A DNA stretch of 64,000 nt from Pantoea sp. alder81 (GTDB lineage: Bacteria; Pseudomonadota; Gammaproteobacteria; Enterobacterales; Enterobacteriaceae): assembly GCF_020179835.1 (NCBI RefSeq), contig NZ_JAIUDA010000012.1, positions 1-64,000 on the forward strand, in the 5' to 3' direction. Under the pieces are notes generated by a model. The model saw only the letters and a list, made by a program, of their open reading frames with translations, made no database searches and had not been told where the DNA came from. The position numbers and the translations under genes were made by a program. Within the stretch, counting starts at the first letter, position 1. Every line of letters begins with the position of its first letter. Positions 17,231 to 26,621 of the stretch are shown here, in pieces.

Positions 17231-18127
17231 TCAGGCCGAGGCAGCCGGACGCACACCCAGAGTGTGACAGATGGCGTAGCTTAGCTCTGCTCGGTTCAGC
17301 GTATAGAAATGGAAATCTTTCACCCCTTCACGCGACAGGATTTTCACCATGTCCATGGCGATGTTAGCGCCGACCATTTTGCGGGTTTCTGGATCGTCAT
17401 CCAGTCCGGCAAACATCGCATTCATCCAACCCGGCACACGCACATTGGTCATGGTGGCAAAGCGCTGTAACTGTTTGAAGTTTGATACCGGCAAAATGCC
17501 CGGCACAATTTCCACGTCGATGCCGGTCGAGACGCAGCGATCGCGGAATCGCAGATAACTTTCGACATCAAAGAAGAACTGCGTGATAGCGCGGTTAGCA
17601 CCGGCATCAACCTTACGCTTCAGGTTGATCAAATCCGCCTGGGCGCTTTTCGCTTCAGGATGCACTTCCGGATAAGCGGCTACCGAGATATCAAAATCGC
17701 CTACCTCTTTCAGCAATTCGACCAAATCAGCGCCGTACATCTCAGGCTTGCCGCTGCCTGGTGGCAAATCACCGCGCAGCGCCACAATGTGGCGAATGCC
17801 GTTTTCCCAGTAGTCACGGGCAATGCCGCGCAGTTCATCGCGCGTGGCATCGATGCAGGTCAGATGCGGAGCCGCTTCCAGACCGGTGCGCTCTTTGATG
17901 CCTTTGATGATGCTGTGCGTACGGTCGCGTTCGCCGGAGTTAGCACCGTATGTCACGGAGAGGAATTTCGGTTTCAGGATGCTTAGTCGGTCGATTGAGC
18001 TCCACAGGGTTTCTTCCATTTCACTGGTGCGAGGCGGGAAAAATTCAAAAGAGACATTAATTTGCCCGTTCAGCTCAGCCAGGCTTTGGTTCAACGCTTC
18101 GCGCTGATTGGCGTGAAAGAAACTCAT
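17231..18127 (-). CDS. metF: 5,10-Methylenetetrahydrofolate reductase
   Basis: MetF is a flavoprotein that uses NADH to make 5-methyltetrahydrofolate for methionine synthesis. The 298-residue barrel shows FEFFPPRTSEMEETL with the catalytic Glu near 28, the FAD-binding HLTCIDATRDEL and ALRGDLPPGSG segments, and NRAITQFFFDVE. It is two residues longer than E. coli MetF at the C-terminus. katG, which follows metF in E. coli, is absent; ppc is the convergent neighbour. MET boxes lie upstream. Confidence 0.97.
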   Translation of the reverse strand: MSFFHANQREALNQSLAELNGQINVSFEFFPPRTSEMEETLWSSIDRLSILKPKFLSVTYGANSGERDRTHSIIKGIKERTGLEAAPHLTCIDATRDELRGIARDYWENGIRHIVALRGDLPPGSGKPEMYGADLVELLKEVGDFDISVAAYPEVHPEAKSAQADLINLKRKVDAGANRAITQFFFDVESYLRFRDRCVSTGIDVEIVPGILPVSNFKQLQRFATMTNVRVPGWMNAMFAGLDDDPETRKMVGANIAMDMVKILSREGVKDFHFYTLNRAELSYAICHTLGVRPAASA

Positions 18128-18178
18128 CCAGATTACCTCGTCGTCACATATTGATTAACTTGCGGCCTGCGAACATCC

Positions 18179-18202
18179 ATACGTTTAGACGTCCAGATGC
18201 TC
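18179..18202. promoter_or_regulatory. MET boxes (MetJ operator) upstream of metF
   Basis: Three adjacent 8-bp units, ATACGTTT, AGACGTCC and AGATGCTC, resemble the MET box AGACGTCT. The middle one has seven of eight bases. They lie 52 bases upstream of the metF start, where MetJ with S-adenosylmethionine would repress. Confidence 0.75.
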
Positions 18203-18301
18203 AAAATGAACTATTCGCGCGTATGCGTCAACTTAAAATTAATGTACAGGCGTGACAAATATTCAACCAGGTTGAGAGTGTTTCATGTTAATCGAAGGGA
18301 T

Positions 18302-18331
18302 AAAAAGCGCAGACGGCGGCCACCGTCTGCG
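18302..18331 (-). terminator. metBL terminator
   Basis: On the minus strand a 9-bp stem, CGCAGACGG with CCGTCTGCG, is followed by CTTTTTAT, starting 13 bases after the metL stop. Confidence 0.85.
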
Positions 18332-18343
18332 TTACAAGGCAGG

Positions 18344-20776
18344 TTACAGCAGTTGTGCGAGGCGATTAATATCCGATTGCAGTGCGCCGGCCGTGACATC
18401 ACGACCGGCACCCGGCCCGCGGATCACCAGCGGGTTGTCGCGATACCAGCGGCTCTCAATGGCAAACACGTTATCGCACGGCAGCAGTGCGGCCAGCGGA
18501 TGTTCCGGACGGACTGCTTCCACACCGACGCGGGCTTTACCGTTGGCATCAAAACGCGCCACATAGCGCAGCACCAGACCCATCTCCTGTGCCGCTTCGA
18601 AACGTTGCAGCATTTGGTCGTTCAGCTCATCGGCATTCTCGAAGAAATGGTCGATGGATTCGTCTTCGCAATCCGCTGGCACCAGCGATTCAACACGCAC
18701 CTGATCAGGTTCGATGTCATAACCGGCTTCACGCGCCAGAATCACCAGCTTGCGCATCACATCCTGGCCCGACAAATCCACACGTGGATCGGGCTCAGTG
18801 AGGCCTTGCTGCCACGCCTGATCCACCAGCTCACTGAACGGCACCGTGCCATCAAACTGCAGGAACAGCCAGGACAACGTGCCGGAGAAGATACCGCTGA
18901 TAGACAGAATGCTGTCACCGCTTTCACGCAGATCGCGCACTGTGTGGTTCACCGGTAAACCAGCGCCGACGGTGGCGTTATACAACCAGTGACGACCGGT
19001 TTTGGCGAACGCATCCCGAATCTGCCGCCAGGTTTGGCTGCTGGATGCGCCCGCGACTTTATTCGCGCTGATGACGTGGAAACCGTGGCTGGCGAAATCG
19101 AGATACTGCTGTGCCAGTGGCGCGCTGGCGGTGACATCCAGTACCACCAAATCATCGAACGGATGGGCACGCATCCACAGGAACAGCGACTCTTCATCAC
19201 GCTCTTCCGCTTCGTCATCAAAAAAGGCGAGCGCACGGCTGGCTTCCAAACCTTCGTAGCTCAACAGACTGCGGCTGCTATCTGCCACACCCGCCAGCAC
19301 ATATTCAAAGCCGGTGCGCGCCGATAAGCCTTCCTGCTCACGCGCAAACAGTTCCAGCCATCGTGAGCCAATGTTGCCTTTGCCAAACAGCATCAGACCG
19401 ATGCGTTTTTCCGCACGGAACAGTGACTGATGCAGACCCTGGATTAAGTGCTGCGTCGGCCCCACACGCAATACGGCGACAATACTGATGTGATCTTCCG
19501 ACTGCCAGACGAATTCGACCGGCTGGTCTTTGATTTGCTGCCAGAAGCGATGGCTGTGCAGCGGGTTACGCGTCACGCCTGCACCCACTAATGCCACCAG
19601 CGCTAATCCATCACGCAACTGCAGATGGCCCGGCAGCGCAGCATCCTGCAGCAGATTAAAGGCGCTATTGACCACTTCCGAGGTATAGCAGAGTTGCAGC
19701 AGACGGCGATCGGGATGGACTCCCATCGCCAGCGGACGCAGTTGCGCGCGCTTAAGCAGCAGATCGATCTCTTTCTGCTGCGTTTTAAAATCATGGTTTT
19801 CGGGAATGTGAATCTCCACCAGGCACACATCGTCGTGGCTGGTGACGATACGTGCGCCGGTGCCGGAAGCCAGTACGCGCTCAATACGCGTTGAGCCCTG
19901 CTCCGGTTGATAGCTGCAGCGCAGTTGCAAATCGATATCGCTGTTAGAAACCGGCTGCAAGGTACGCGTATGCAGCACCGGTGCCGCCAGACGCGCCAGT
20001 TCGCTGGCTTCGTCTAAGCGCAGCAGTGGCAGTAAACAGGCGTCCGAGACTTTGCGCGGATCCGCGCTGTAAACCCCCGCCACATCACTCCAGATGGTCA
20101 CGCGACTGGCACCCGCCAGCGCTCCAATCTGCGTCGCCGAGTAATCCGAACCATTACGCCCCAGCAGTACCGTTTCACCCGCATCACTGCGGCTGATAAA
20201 GCCGGTCACCACCAGGCGTTTGTGCGGATGTTGAGCCAGCAACGCCTGCAGCAATGGCCAGGATTTGCCTTCATCGACCTGCGGCTGCGCCGCACGCTCC
20301 GCACGAAGGAAGTCACGCGCATCTAACCACGCAGCTTCAATATCGCGCTGGCTCAGCACGGCGGCCATCAGCCGCGCCGACCAGATTTCACCGTGCCCCA
20401 CCACTTCGGCATACACCGCATCGGTGATAGAGCCGTCAAGCAGTGCCGCCAGACGTTCCAAATCGCGAATAAACGCAGCGGTCAGGGTTTCAGCATATTC
20501 AGCAGGCAACAGCGCAGCAATCAGCTCACTGTGATAACGCCGTAATGCCTGTTGCACCTGGTGGGCGGATAAGCGATCGCTTTGGCTCAATTTAAGCCAG
20601 CTAATCAGCTGATTGGTGGTACTGCCCGCGGCAGAGACCACCATTAAGTCGCCTGGTTGACTGTAATCCGCCATGATACTGGCGACACGCTGATAACAAC
20701 GCGCGTCGGCCAGGCTACTGCCACCAAATTTGTGCAACTGCCTGGTCGGCGTTCCCGCGCCTGCTGAACTCGTCAT
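18344..20776 (-). CDS. metL: Bifunctional aspartokinase II / homoserine dehydrogenase II
   Basis: MetL catalyses the first and third steps of the aspartate branch to methionine. The 810-residue protein has an N-terminal aspartokinase domain (KFGGSSLAD at about 16-24, GRNGSDYSAT near 207-216), a regulatory linker and a C-terminal homoserine dehydrogenase domain (LFGKGNIGSRWLELF Rossmann motif near 465-479, NKVAGA, GAGLPVNHTVRDL). It is the same length as E. coli MetL. It begins two bases after the metB stop, so the two are translationally close and co-transcribed under MetJ. Confidence 0.98.
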   Translation of the reverse strand: MTSSAGAGTPTRQLHKFGGSSLADARCYQRVASIMADYSQPGDLMVVSAAGSTTNQLISWLKLSQSDRLSAHQVQQALRRYHSELIAALLPAEYAETLTAAFIRDLERLAALLDGSITDAVYAEVVGHGEIWSARLMAAVLSQRDIEAAWLDARDFLRAERAAQPQVDEGKSWPLLQALLAQHPHKRLVVTGFISRSDAGETVLLGRNGSDYSATQIGALAGASRVTIWSDVAGVYSADPRKVSDACLLPLLRLDEASELARLAAPVLHTRTLQPVSNSDIDLQLRCSYQPEQGSTRIERVLASGTGARIVTSHDDVCLVEIHIPENHDFKTQQKEIDLLLKRAQLRPLAMGVHPDRRLLQLCYTSEVVNSAFNLLQDAALPGHLQLRDGLALVALVGAGVTRNPLHSHRFWQQIKDQPVEFVWQSEDHISIVAVLRVGPTQHLIQGLHQSLFRAEKRIGLMLFGKGNIGSRWLELFAREQEGLSARTGFEYVLAGVADSSRSLLSYEGLEASRALAFFDDEAEERDEESLFLWMRAHPFDDLVVLDVTASAPLAQQYLDFASHGFHVISANKVAGASSSQTWRQIRDAFAKTGRHWLYNATVGAGLPVNHTVRDLRESGDSILSISGIFSGTLSWLFLQFDGTVPFSELVDQAWQQGLTEPDPRVDLSGQDVMRKLVILAREAGYDIEPDQVRVESLVPADCEDESIDHFFENADELNDQMLQRFEAAQEMGLVLRYVARFDANGKARVGVEAVRPEHPLAALLPCDNVFAIESRWYRDNPLVIRGPGAGRDVTAGALQSDINRLAQLL

Positions 20777-20778
20777 GC

Positions 20779-21939
20779 TTACCCCTCGGCTGCGATCCTG
20801 AATGCATTATCCAGATCGGCGATTAAATCTTCGTGATCTTCAATTCCGACAGAAATACGTAACAGCGTTTCCGAAATACCCGCTGCCGCGCGCGCTTCCG
20901 CAGACATCCCTGCATGCGTCATGGTGGCGGTGTGCGAAATCAAACTCTCTACACCACCGAGCGACTCCGCCAGCGTGAACAGTTCCAACGCCTTGAGGAA
21001 ACGGCGCAGACGCGTTTCGTCGGCGTCAATTTCAAAACTTAACATCGCGCCAAAGCCACGCTGTTGACGTACCGCATACTCATGGCCGGCATTTTCCGGC
21101 AGAGACGGATGATACAATTTTTTCACCAGCGGTTGTTGCTTCAGGTAATCAACAATCGCCAGTGCATTACGTTGTGCTGCGGCCATACGCGGCGCCAGCG
21201 TGCGCAGTCCGCGCAGCAACAGGTAGCTATCAAACGCTGCGCCGGTTACACCAATATTATTTGCCCACCAGGCAAGGTCAGTGGCCATGGCTGAATCTTT
21301 GGAAATCACCGCACCGGCGACCACATCGGAGTGACCATTCAAATACTTGGTACAGGAGTGGATCACCAGATCAGCGCCCAGCGCCAGCGGGTTCTGCAAT
21401 GCCGGGCTAAGGAAGGTGTTATCCACCACGCTGATTGCACCCGCTTCACGCGCCGCCTGGCAAATGCCGGCGATATCCACCACGCGCAGCAGCGGATTGC
21501 TTGGGCTCTCCACCAGCACCAGTTTTGGTTTCTCGGCCAGCGCGGCGGCCAAAGCAGCCTTGTCACCCTGATCAACAAACTTCACGCGATAGGCACCGCG
21601 TTTGCTCAGGCTATCGAACAGGCGATAGCTGCCGCCATAGCAGTCATGTGGGGCAACCAGCAGATCGCCCGGCTTCAGGAACACGGTTGTCACCAGATGA
21701 ATCGCTGACATCCCGGTATTGGTTAATACCGCGCCCGCACCGCCTTCCAGTTCTGCCAGCGCGCGTTGTACTACATCACGCGTAGGGTTACCACGACGTG
21801 AGTAGTCATGCGCACGCGGCTCATTGAAGTCGAGGAAGTTGTAGGTGCTGGAGAGATGAATCGGTGGGACAACGCAGCCATATTGCTCGTCATCATTCAA
21901 ACCGCTGCGTACTGCGATGGTTGCCTGTTTACGCGTCAT
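20779..21939 (-). CDS. metB: Cystathionine gamma-synthase
   Basis: MetB is a PLP enzyme that condenses O-succinylhomoserine with cysteine to give cystathionine. The 386-residue protein has the Cys/Met metabolism signature, with PLP Lys in SCTKYLNGHSDVVAGA (Lys near 198), YSRRGNPTRDVVQ near 46-58 and SNPLLRVVDI. It is the same length as E. coli. It is first in metBL, divergent from metJ, with four MET boxes between them. Confidence 0.98.
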   Translation of the reverse strand: MTRKQATIAVRSGLNDDEQYGCVVPPIHLSSTYNFLDFNEPRAHDYSRRGNPTRDVVQRALAELEGGAGAVLTNTGMSAIHLVTTVFLKPGDLLVAPHDCYGGSYRLFDSLSKRGAYRVKFVDQGDKAALAAALAEKPKLVLVESPSNPLLRVVDIAGICQAAREAGAISVVDNTFLSPALQNPLALGADLVIHSCTKYLNGHSDVVAGAVISKDSAMATDLAWWANNIGVTGAAFDSYLLLRGLRTLAPRMAAAQRNALAIVDYLKQQPLVKKLYHPSLPENAGHEYAVRQQRGFGAMLSFEIDADETRLRRFLKALELFTLAESLGGVESLISHTATMTHAGMSAEARAAAGISETLLRISVGIEDHEDLIADLDNAFRIAAEG

Positions 21940-21997
21940 GGTGCTTACTGTTCCTGAAGAGTAATAAGAAGTGGCAACAGGATAACATTCAGCGCAT

Positions 21998-22029
21998 AGA
22001 CGTCAATACATCTGGACATCTAAATGTCT
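21998..22029. promoter_or_regulatory. Four MET boxes (MetJ operator) between metB and metJ
   Basis: The consecutive units are AGACGTCA, ATACATCT, GGACATCT and AAATGTCT, each close to AGACGTCT. MetJ dimers bind such tandem 8-bp repeats cooperatively. The site serves metBL on one side and metJ autoregulation on the other. Confidence 0.9.
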
Positions 22030-22216
22030 TTGCGTATAGATTGAGCAAATCACCAATACCCGCTAAAATTACGCGTCATCGCCTGGTGTTCAGCGCGCTT
22101 TCCTGTGAAAAGCGATGCGTAAGCATAAAACCGGCAGTTTAAGCGGTCAGGCACAGAAAAATCGGGCATAATCAACGGATTTCCCCATATTCAACTTTTA
22201 TTGATTAAGGTAACCC

Positions 22217-22534
22217 ATGGCTGAGTGGAACGGCGAATATATCAGCCCTTACGCTGAACACGGTAAGAAGAGCGAGCAGGTTAAGAAGATTACAGTTTCT
22301 ATCCCGCTGAAAGTGCTGAAAATTTTAACGGATGAACGCACGCGCCGTCAGGTGAACAACCTGCGTCATGCCACGAATAGCGAATTGCTGTGCGAAGCCT
22401 TTTTGCATGCTTTCACCGGGCAGCCTCTGCCGAATGATGTCGATTTGCGCAAAGAACGCAGCGATGAGATTCCAGAAGAAGCCAAACAGATTATGCGTGA
22501 GATGGGCATTGATCCCGATAGCTGGGAATATTGA
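22217..22534 (+). CDS. metJ: Methionine repressor MetJ
   Basis: MetJ is a ribbon-helix-helix repressor with S-adenosylmethionine as corepressor. The 105-residue protein is almost identical to E. coli MetJ. The beta-ribbon that enters the DNA major groove is KKITVSIPL (about 23-31), followed by the helical SAM-binding core (RRQVNNLRHATNSELLCEAFLHAFTGQPLP). It is divergent from metBL and has a strong terminator downstream. Confidence 0.98.
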   Translation: MAEWNGEYISPYAEHGKKSEQVKKITVSIPLKVLKILTDERTRRQVNNLRHATNSELLCEAFLHAFTGQPLPNDVDLRKERSDEIPEEAKQIMREMGIDPDSWEY

Positions 22535-22545
22535 GTCCAGAAATA

Positions 22546-22575
22546 AAAAAACCCAGCCAAGGCTGGGTTTTTTCT
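22546..22575. terminator. Bidirectional terminator between metJ and rpmE
   Basis: AACCCAGCC and GGCTGGGTT pair around AA, with an A run on the left and a T run on the right, so both metJ and the convergent rpmE can end here. Confidence 0.9.
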
Positions 22576-22610
22576 TGCTTCCGAATCCGGAGATTCGACG
22601 GCAAATAATC

Positions 22611-22826
22611 TTATTTCTTGCTGGTTGGAACGCTGAAACGCTTGTTGAAGCGATCTACACGGCCACCAGAATCAACAACACGCTGCTTGCCAGTGTAGAA
22701 CGGGTGGCATTTGCCGCACACGTCCAGGTTCAGGCTGCCGGTCATGGTTGAACGGGTGTTGATCACGTTACCGCAAGAGCAGTTGATGGTCACTGCTTCG
22801 TATTTCGGGTGAATACCTTGTTTCAT
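22611..22826 (-). CDS. rpmE: 50S ribosomal protein L31, zinc-binding type
   Basis: This 71-residue ribosomal protein has the zinc ligands C16 and C18 (NCSCGNV) and C37 and C40 (DVCGKCHPF), so it is the C+ form replaced by YkgM-type L31 under zinc shortage. The C-terminal GGRVDRFNKRF is the rRNA- and bridge-contacting segment. It is convergent with metJ and divergent from priA, as in E. coli. Confidence 0.98.
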   Translation of the reverse strand: MKQGIHPKYEAVTINCSCGNVINTRSTMTGSLNLDVCGKCHPFYTGKQRVVDSGGRVDRFNKRFSVPTSKK

Positions 22827-23047
22827 GGGAGAACCTCATAAAAGGCCGTGTCGCTCTCTATGCCAGGCGAACCTGCACAGCACCACACGCGGTTAATAAT
22901 TAAGTGTATCTTTGACGAGCGATCTCATCAAAGGCGGCATAGTATACAGAAAATAACCGAATCAGGCAAATCGTCACGATAGATACCCGCTGGTTGTATC
23001 AGCGTGTACACTACTTCTCCTTATTACAGAACCGGATAGAGATCGAC

Positions 23048-25246
23048 ATGCCCGTTGTTCAGGTTGCCCTGCCCGTTCCGCTGCCTCGCCTGTTTGACTA
23101 CCTGCTGCCCGCCGATGCGCCGCAGCCGGTGATGGGCGTGCGTGTCAGCGTGCCGTTTGGCAATCGCAAAATGATCGGCATTGTGGTGGCAATAAAAGAG
23201 AGCAGCGATCTGCCTCTGACTCAGCTCAAACCGCTGGAAAGCGTGCTGGACGATCAGAGCCTGTTCTCTCCGGCGCTGTGGCGCATCCTCCATTGGGCGG
23301 CAAGCTACTACCACTCTCCACTGGGCGAAGTGCTCAGCCATGCGTTACCCGTACTGCTGCGCCAGGGCAAACCCGCTCAGGAAGCACCGCTTTGGCAATG
23401 GGTGGTCAACGACGCTGGCCGTGAAGTGGCGATGGAGAGCCTGAAACGTGCACCGAAACAGCAGCAGGCGCTGGCGGCACTGCGCCAGCAGCCTCTGTAT
23501 CGCCATCAGGTCAGCGAACAGGATCTCACTGACGCAGCGCTGCAATCACTGCGCGCCAAAGGGCTGTGCGATCTGCGCGAAAACGCGCCGCAGATGCACG
23601 ACTGGCGCACCACCTTTGCCGTCAAAGGCGATCGTCTGCGTCTTAATACCGATCAGGCGATGGCGGTAGGCGCGATGCGCAGCGAAGACGATCATTATGC
23701 AGCCTGGTTGCTGGCGGGCATTACCGGTTCGGGCAAAACCGAAGTCTATCTCAGCGTGTTAGAGAATGTACTGGCACGCGGCAAACAGGCGCTGGTGCTG
23801 GTGCCGGAAATCGGTCTGACACCGCAAACCATTGCTCGCTTCCGTGAACGCTTCGATGCGCCGATCGATGTGCTGCACTCGGCACTCAACGACAGCGAAC
23901 GTCTTGCGGTGTGGCTGCGGGCGCGCAGTGGCGAAACCGCGATTATCATCGGTACACGTTCAGCGCTGTTCACACCGCTGGCTCGCCCAGGCGTGATCAT
24001 TATTGATGAAGAACACGACAGCTCCTACAAACAGCAGGAAGGCTGGCGCTATCAGGCGCGCGATCTGGCGGTGTTCCGCGCCCACGAAGAAGATATTCCG
24101 ATTGTGATGGGTTCAGCGACACCGGCGCTGGAAACCCTGCACAACGTACGCGTCGGCAAGTATAGACAGCTCAATCTCACTAAACGCGCTGGCAATGCTA
24201 AACCGGCTTTACAGCAGCTGATCGACCTTAAAGGCCAGCAGCTTAAAGGCGGACTTGCGCCCGCATTGCTGGGCAAAATGCGCCAGCACCTGCAGGCCGA
24301 TAATCAGGTATTGCTATTCCTCAACCGCCGCGGATTCTCGCCTGCATTGATGTGCCATGACTGCGGCTGGCTAGCGGAGTGTCAACGCTGCGACAGCTAT
24401 TACACGTTGCATCAACATCATCGCCAGCTGCGCTGTCACCACTGTGATAGCCAGCGCCCGCTGCCTAACCAGTGCCCGGGTTGTGGTTCCACGCACCTGA
24501 TGCCGGTCGGTGTCGGCACAGAACAGCTGGAGCAGCAGCTCAGCACGCTCTTTCCCGGCGTGCCGGTGTCGCGCATTGACCGCGATACCACCAGCCGCAA
24601 AGGCGCACTGGAACAGCATCTGGCGGATGTACATCGCGGCGGTGCACGCATTCTGGTAGGTACACAGATGCTGGCCAAAGGGCACCATTTCCCCGACGTG
24701 ACGCTGGTTTCTCTACTGGATGTCGATGGTGCCTTATTCTCTGCCGATTTCCGCGCCGCCGAACGCTTTGCTCAACTCTATACCCAGGTAGCGGGCCGCG
24801 CCGGGCGAGCCGGCAAACAGGGTGAAGTGCTATTGCAGACGCACCATCCCGAGCATCCGCTATTGCAGACGCTGCTGCATCGCGGCTATTTCGCCTTTGC
24901 TGAAGAAACCTTGCTGGAACGCCAATCGGTGCAGCTGCCGCCGTGGACCAGCCATGCGCTGTTCCGTGCGGAGGATATGGATAATACGCAGGCAGCCGAA
25001 TTTCTCACGCAGCTGCGCAATTTACTGGAAGCCAGCCCGCTCAAAGATGAGGCTATGTGGCTGATGGGGCCGGTTCCGGCGCTGGCACCGAAACGCAGTG
25101 GACGCTGGCGCTGGCAACTGCTGCTTCAGCATCCCTCGCGTAAACGCCTGCAGCAGCTGCTGAGCAGTTCGCTCCCGCTGATCTCTACCCTGCCCGCCGC
25201 GCGCAAAATCAAATGGACGCTGGATATCGATCCCACCGAGAGTTAG
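23048..25246 (+). CDS. priA: Primosomal protein N' (replication restart helicase PriA)
   Basis: PriA recognises stalled forks and recombination intermediates and reloads the replisome. The 732-residue protein has the 3' DNA-binding domain at the N-terminus, Walker A GITGSGKTEVYL near 224-235, DEEH near 321-324 and the GSATPALETL motif. A Cys-rich zinc insertion follows (CHDCGWLAECQRCD...CHHCDSQRP...CPGCG), and then helicase motifs QVAGRAGRAGKQG. The start MPVVQVALPVPLPR matches E. coli; the upstream 18 codons from 22994 are not conserved. Confidence 0.97.
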   Translation: MPVVQVALPVPLPRLFDYLLPADAPQPVMGVRVSVPFGNRKMIGIVVAIKESSDLPLTQLKPLESVLDDQSLFSPALWRILHWAASYYHSPLGEVLSHALPVLLRQGKPAQEAPLWQWVVNDAGREVAMESLKRAPKQQQALAALRQQPLYRHQVSEQDLTDAALQSLRAKGLCDLRENAPQMHDWRTTFAVKGDRLRLNTDQAMAVGAMRSEDDHYAAWLLAGITGSGKTEVYLSVLENVLARGKQALVLVPEIGLTPQTIARFRERFDAPIDVLHSALNDSERLAVWLRARSGETAIIIGTRSALFTPLARPGVIIIDEEHDSSYKQQEGWRYQARDLAVFRAHEEDIPIVMGSATPALETLHNVRVGKYRQLNLTKRAGNAKPALQQLIDLKGQQLKGGLAPALLGKMRQHLQADNQVLLFLNRRGFSPALMCHDCGWLAECQRCDSYYTLHQHHRQLRCHHCDSQRPLPNQCPGCGSTHLMPVGVGTEQLEQQLSTLFPGVPVSRIDRDTTSRKGALEQHLADVHRGGARILVGTQMLAKGHHFPDVTLVSLLDVDGALFSADFRAAERFAQLYTQVAGRAGRAGKQGEVLLQTHHPEHPLLQTLLHRGYFAFAEETLLERQSVQLPPWTSHALFRAEDMDNTQAAEFLTQLRNLLEASPLKDEAMWLMGPVPALAPKRSGRWRWQLLLQHPSRKRLQQLLSSSLPLISTLPAARKIKWTLDIDPTES

Positions 25247-25413
25247 GCCGCATGACATCTGCGAGCCAGATCGAAAAAAGTCGCACAAGTCACAATTTTT
25301 ATGCAAATTAAGTAACAACCTCACCCGACGTTGGGTTATCAATAGTGCCCATCCCGGCTGAAGCCCGGCAATGTCTGAAAATCAATGCGCTGTACCGCGT
25401 CAGGAGTTATACG

Positions 25414-26451
25414 TTGGACCAGAAGCAACCTTCATCCGCTGCCACTATGAAAGATGTGGCCGAGAAAGCTGGCGTGTCTACCGCCACGGTTTCTCGCGCG
25501 CTGATGAACCCGGAAAAAGTCTCGGCTGCCACCCGGCAGAAAGTAGAACAAGCGGTTATTGATGTCGGCTATGCGCCACACGGGCTGGCGCGCAATGCCA
25601 AGCGCGGCGAAACGCAAACCATATTGGTGATAGTGCCGGACATCTGCGATCCCTTCTTTAGCGAAATCATTCGTGGCGTCGAAGTCACAGCGGCGCAGGA
25701 GGGCTATCTGGTGCTGATTGGCGACTGCGCACATCAGGATCAGCAGGAAAAAACCTTCCTCAACCTGATGCTGACGCGCCAAATCGATGGCATGGTGCTT
25801 CTGGGTTCACAACTGCCTTTCGATGCGGGAATTGAAGATCAGCGTAACCTGCCGCCAATGGTGATGGGCAACGAATTCGCCCCGGAAATGGCCCTGCCTA
25901 CCGTTCACATTGATAACCTGACAGCGGCATTTGAAGCGGTCAATCATCTGCTGCAACTCGGTCATCGCCAGATTGCCTGCATTACCGGGCCAGAACATAT
26001 CCCGCTCAGCCAGTATCGTTTACAAGGCTACATTCAGGCTCTGCGTCGCAGCAGTATCGCTATTGATCCCACGATGATTGTGCACGGTGATTTCACCTTT
26101 GAAGCTGGTGCCAATGCGCTAAAACAGCTGATGAGCTTACCGCAGCCACCGAAAGCCATTTTCTGTCACAGTGATTTGATGGCATTGGGTGCGATGAATC
26201 AGGCACGAAAACTGGGCATGCGCATTCCACAGGATCTTTCCGTGGTGGGGTTCGACGATATCGAACTGGCGCAGTATTACGATCCTCCACTCACCACCGT
26301 GGCACAGCCGCGATTTGCCATTGGTCGCGAGGCGATGTTGCTGTTGCTGGATGAACTGCAGGGCAAACGTGTCAACAACGGCTCACGTTTACTCGACGCG
26401 GAATTACGCGTGCGTGGAAGCACCGCTCCCGCCACAAAACGGGAAAAATAG
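25414..26451 (+). CDS. cytR: LacI-family repressor CytR
   Basis: CytR represses nucleoside uptake and catabolism genes together with CRP and is released by cytidine. The 345-residue protein has the LacI-type headpiece ATMKDVAEKAGVSTATVSRAL (about residues 11-31), then the periplasmic-binding-protein-like domain (ILVIVPDICDPFFSEIIRG, VGFDDIELAQYYDPPLTTV). The start chosen is TTG at 25414, preceded at the right distance by AGGAG (25402-25406); the frame is open back to 25345 but that part is not conserved. It lies between priA and ftsN, as in E. coli. Confidence 0.93.
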   Translation: MDQKQPSSAATMKDVAEKAGVSTATVSRALMNPEKVSAATRQKVEQAVIDVGYAPHGLARNAKRGETQTILVIVPDICDPFFSEIIRGVEVTAAQEGYLVLIGDCAHQDQQEKTFLNLMLTRQIDGMVLLGSQLPFDAGIEDQRNLPPMVMGNEFAPEMALPTVHIDNLTAAFEAVNHLLQLGHRQIACITGPEHIPLSQYRLQGYIQALRRSSIAIDPTMIVHGDFTFEAGANALKQLMSLPQPPKAIFCHSDLMALGAMNQARKLGMRIPQDLSVVGFDDIELAQYYDPPLTTVAQPRFAIGREAMLLLLDELQGKRVNNGSRLLDAELRVRGSTAPATKREK

Positions 26452-26621
26452 TCTAGGCTTCAGTGCATTTTCAGCGGATTCTGAAGGCAGACTGTGCTGG
26501 TCAAAGTTCCAGCCCTTGAGTAACATGACGCATTCATTGCCGGGCAATTAACAGAACATTTACACCCGTCTCAATTAGGGTTTCGCCCATTGGCATTTTT
26601 TTGAAGGGTATCAGAACGAAA

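Noticed and set aside
18197..18958. 253-residue open frame on the plus strand over the metL 3' end
   Set aside because: It is antisense to metL, crosses the metBL terminator and has no recognisable domain.
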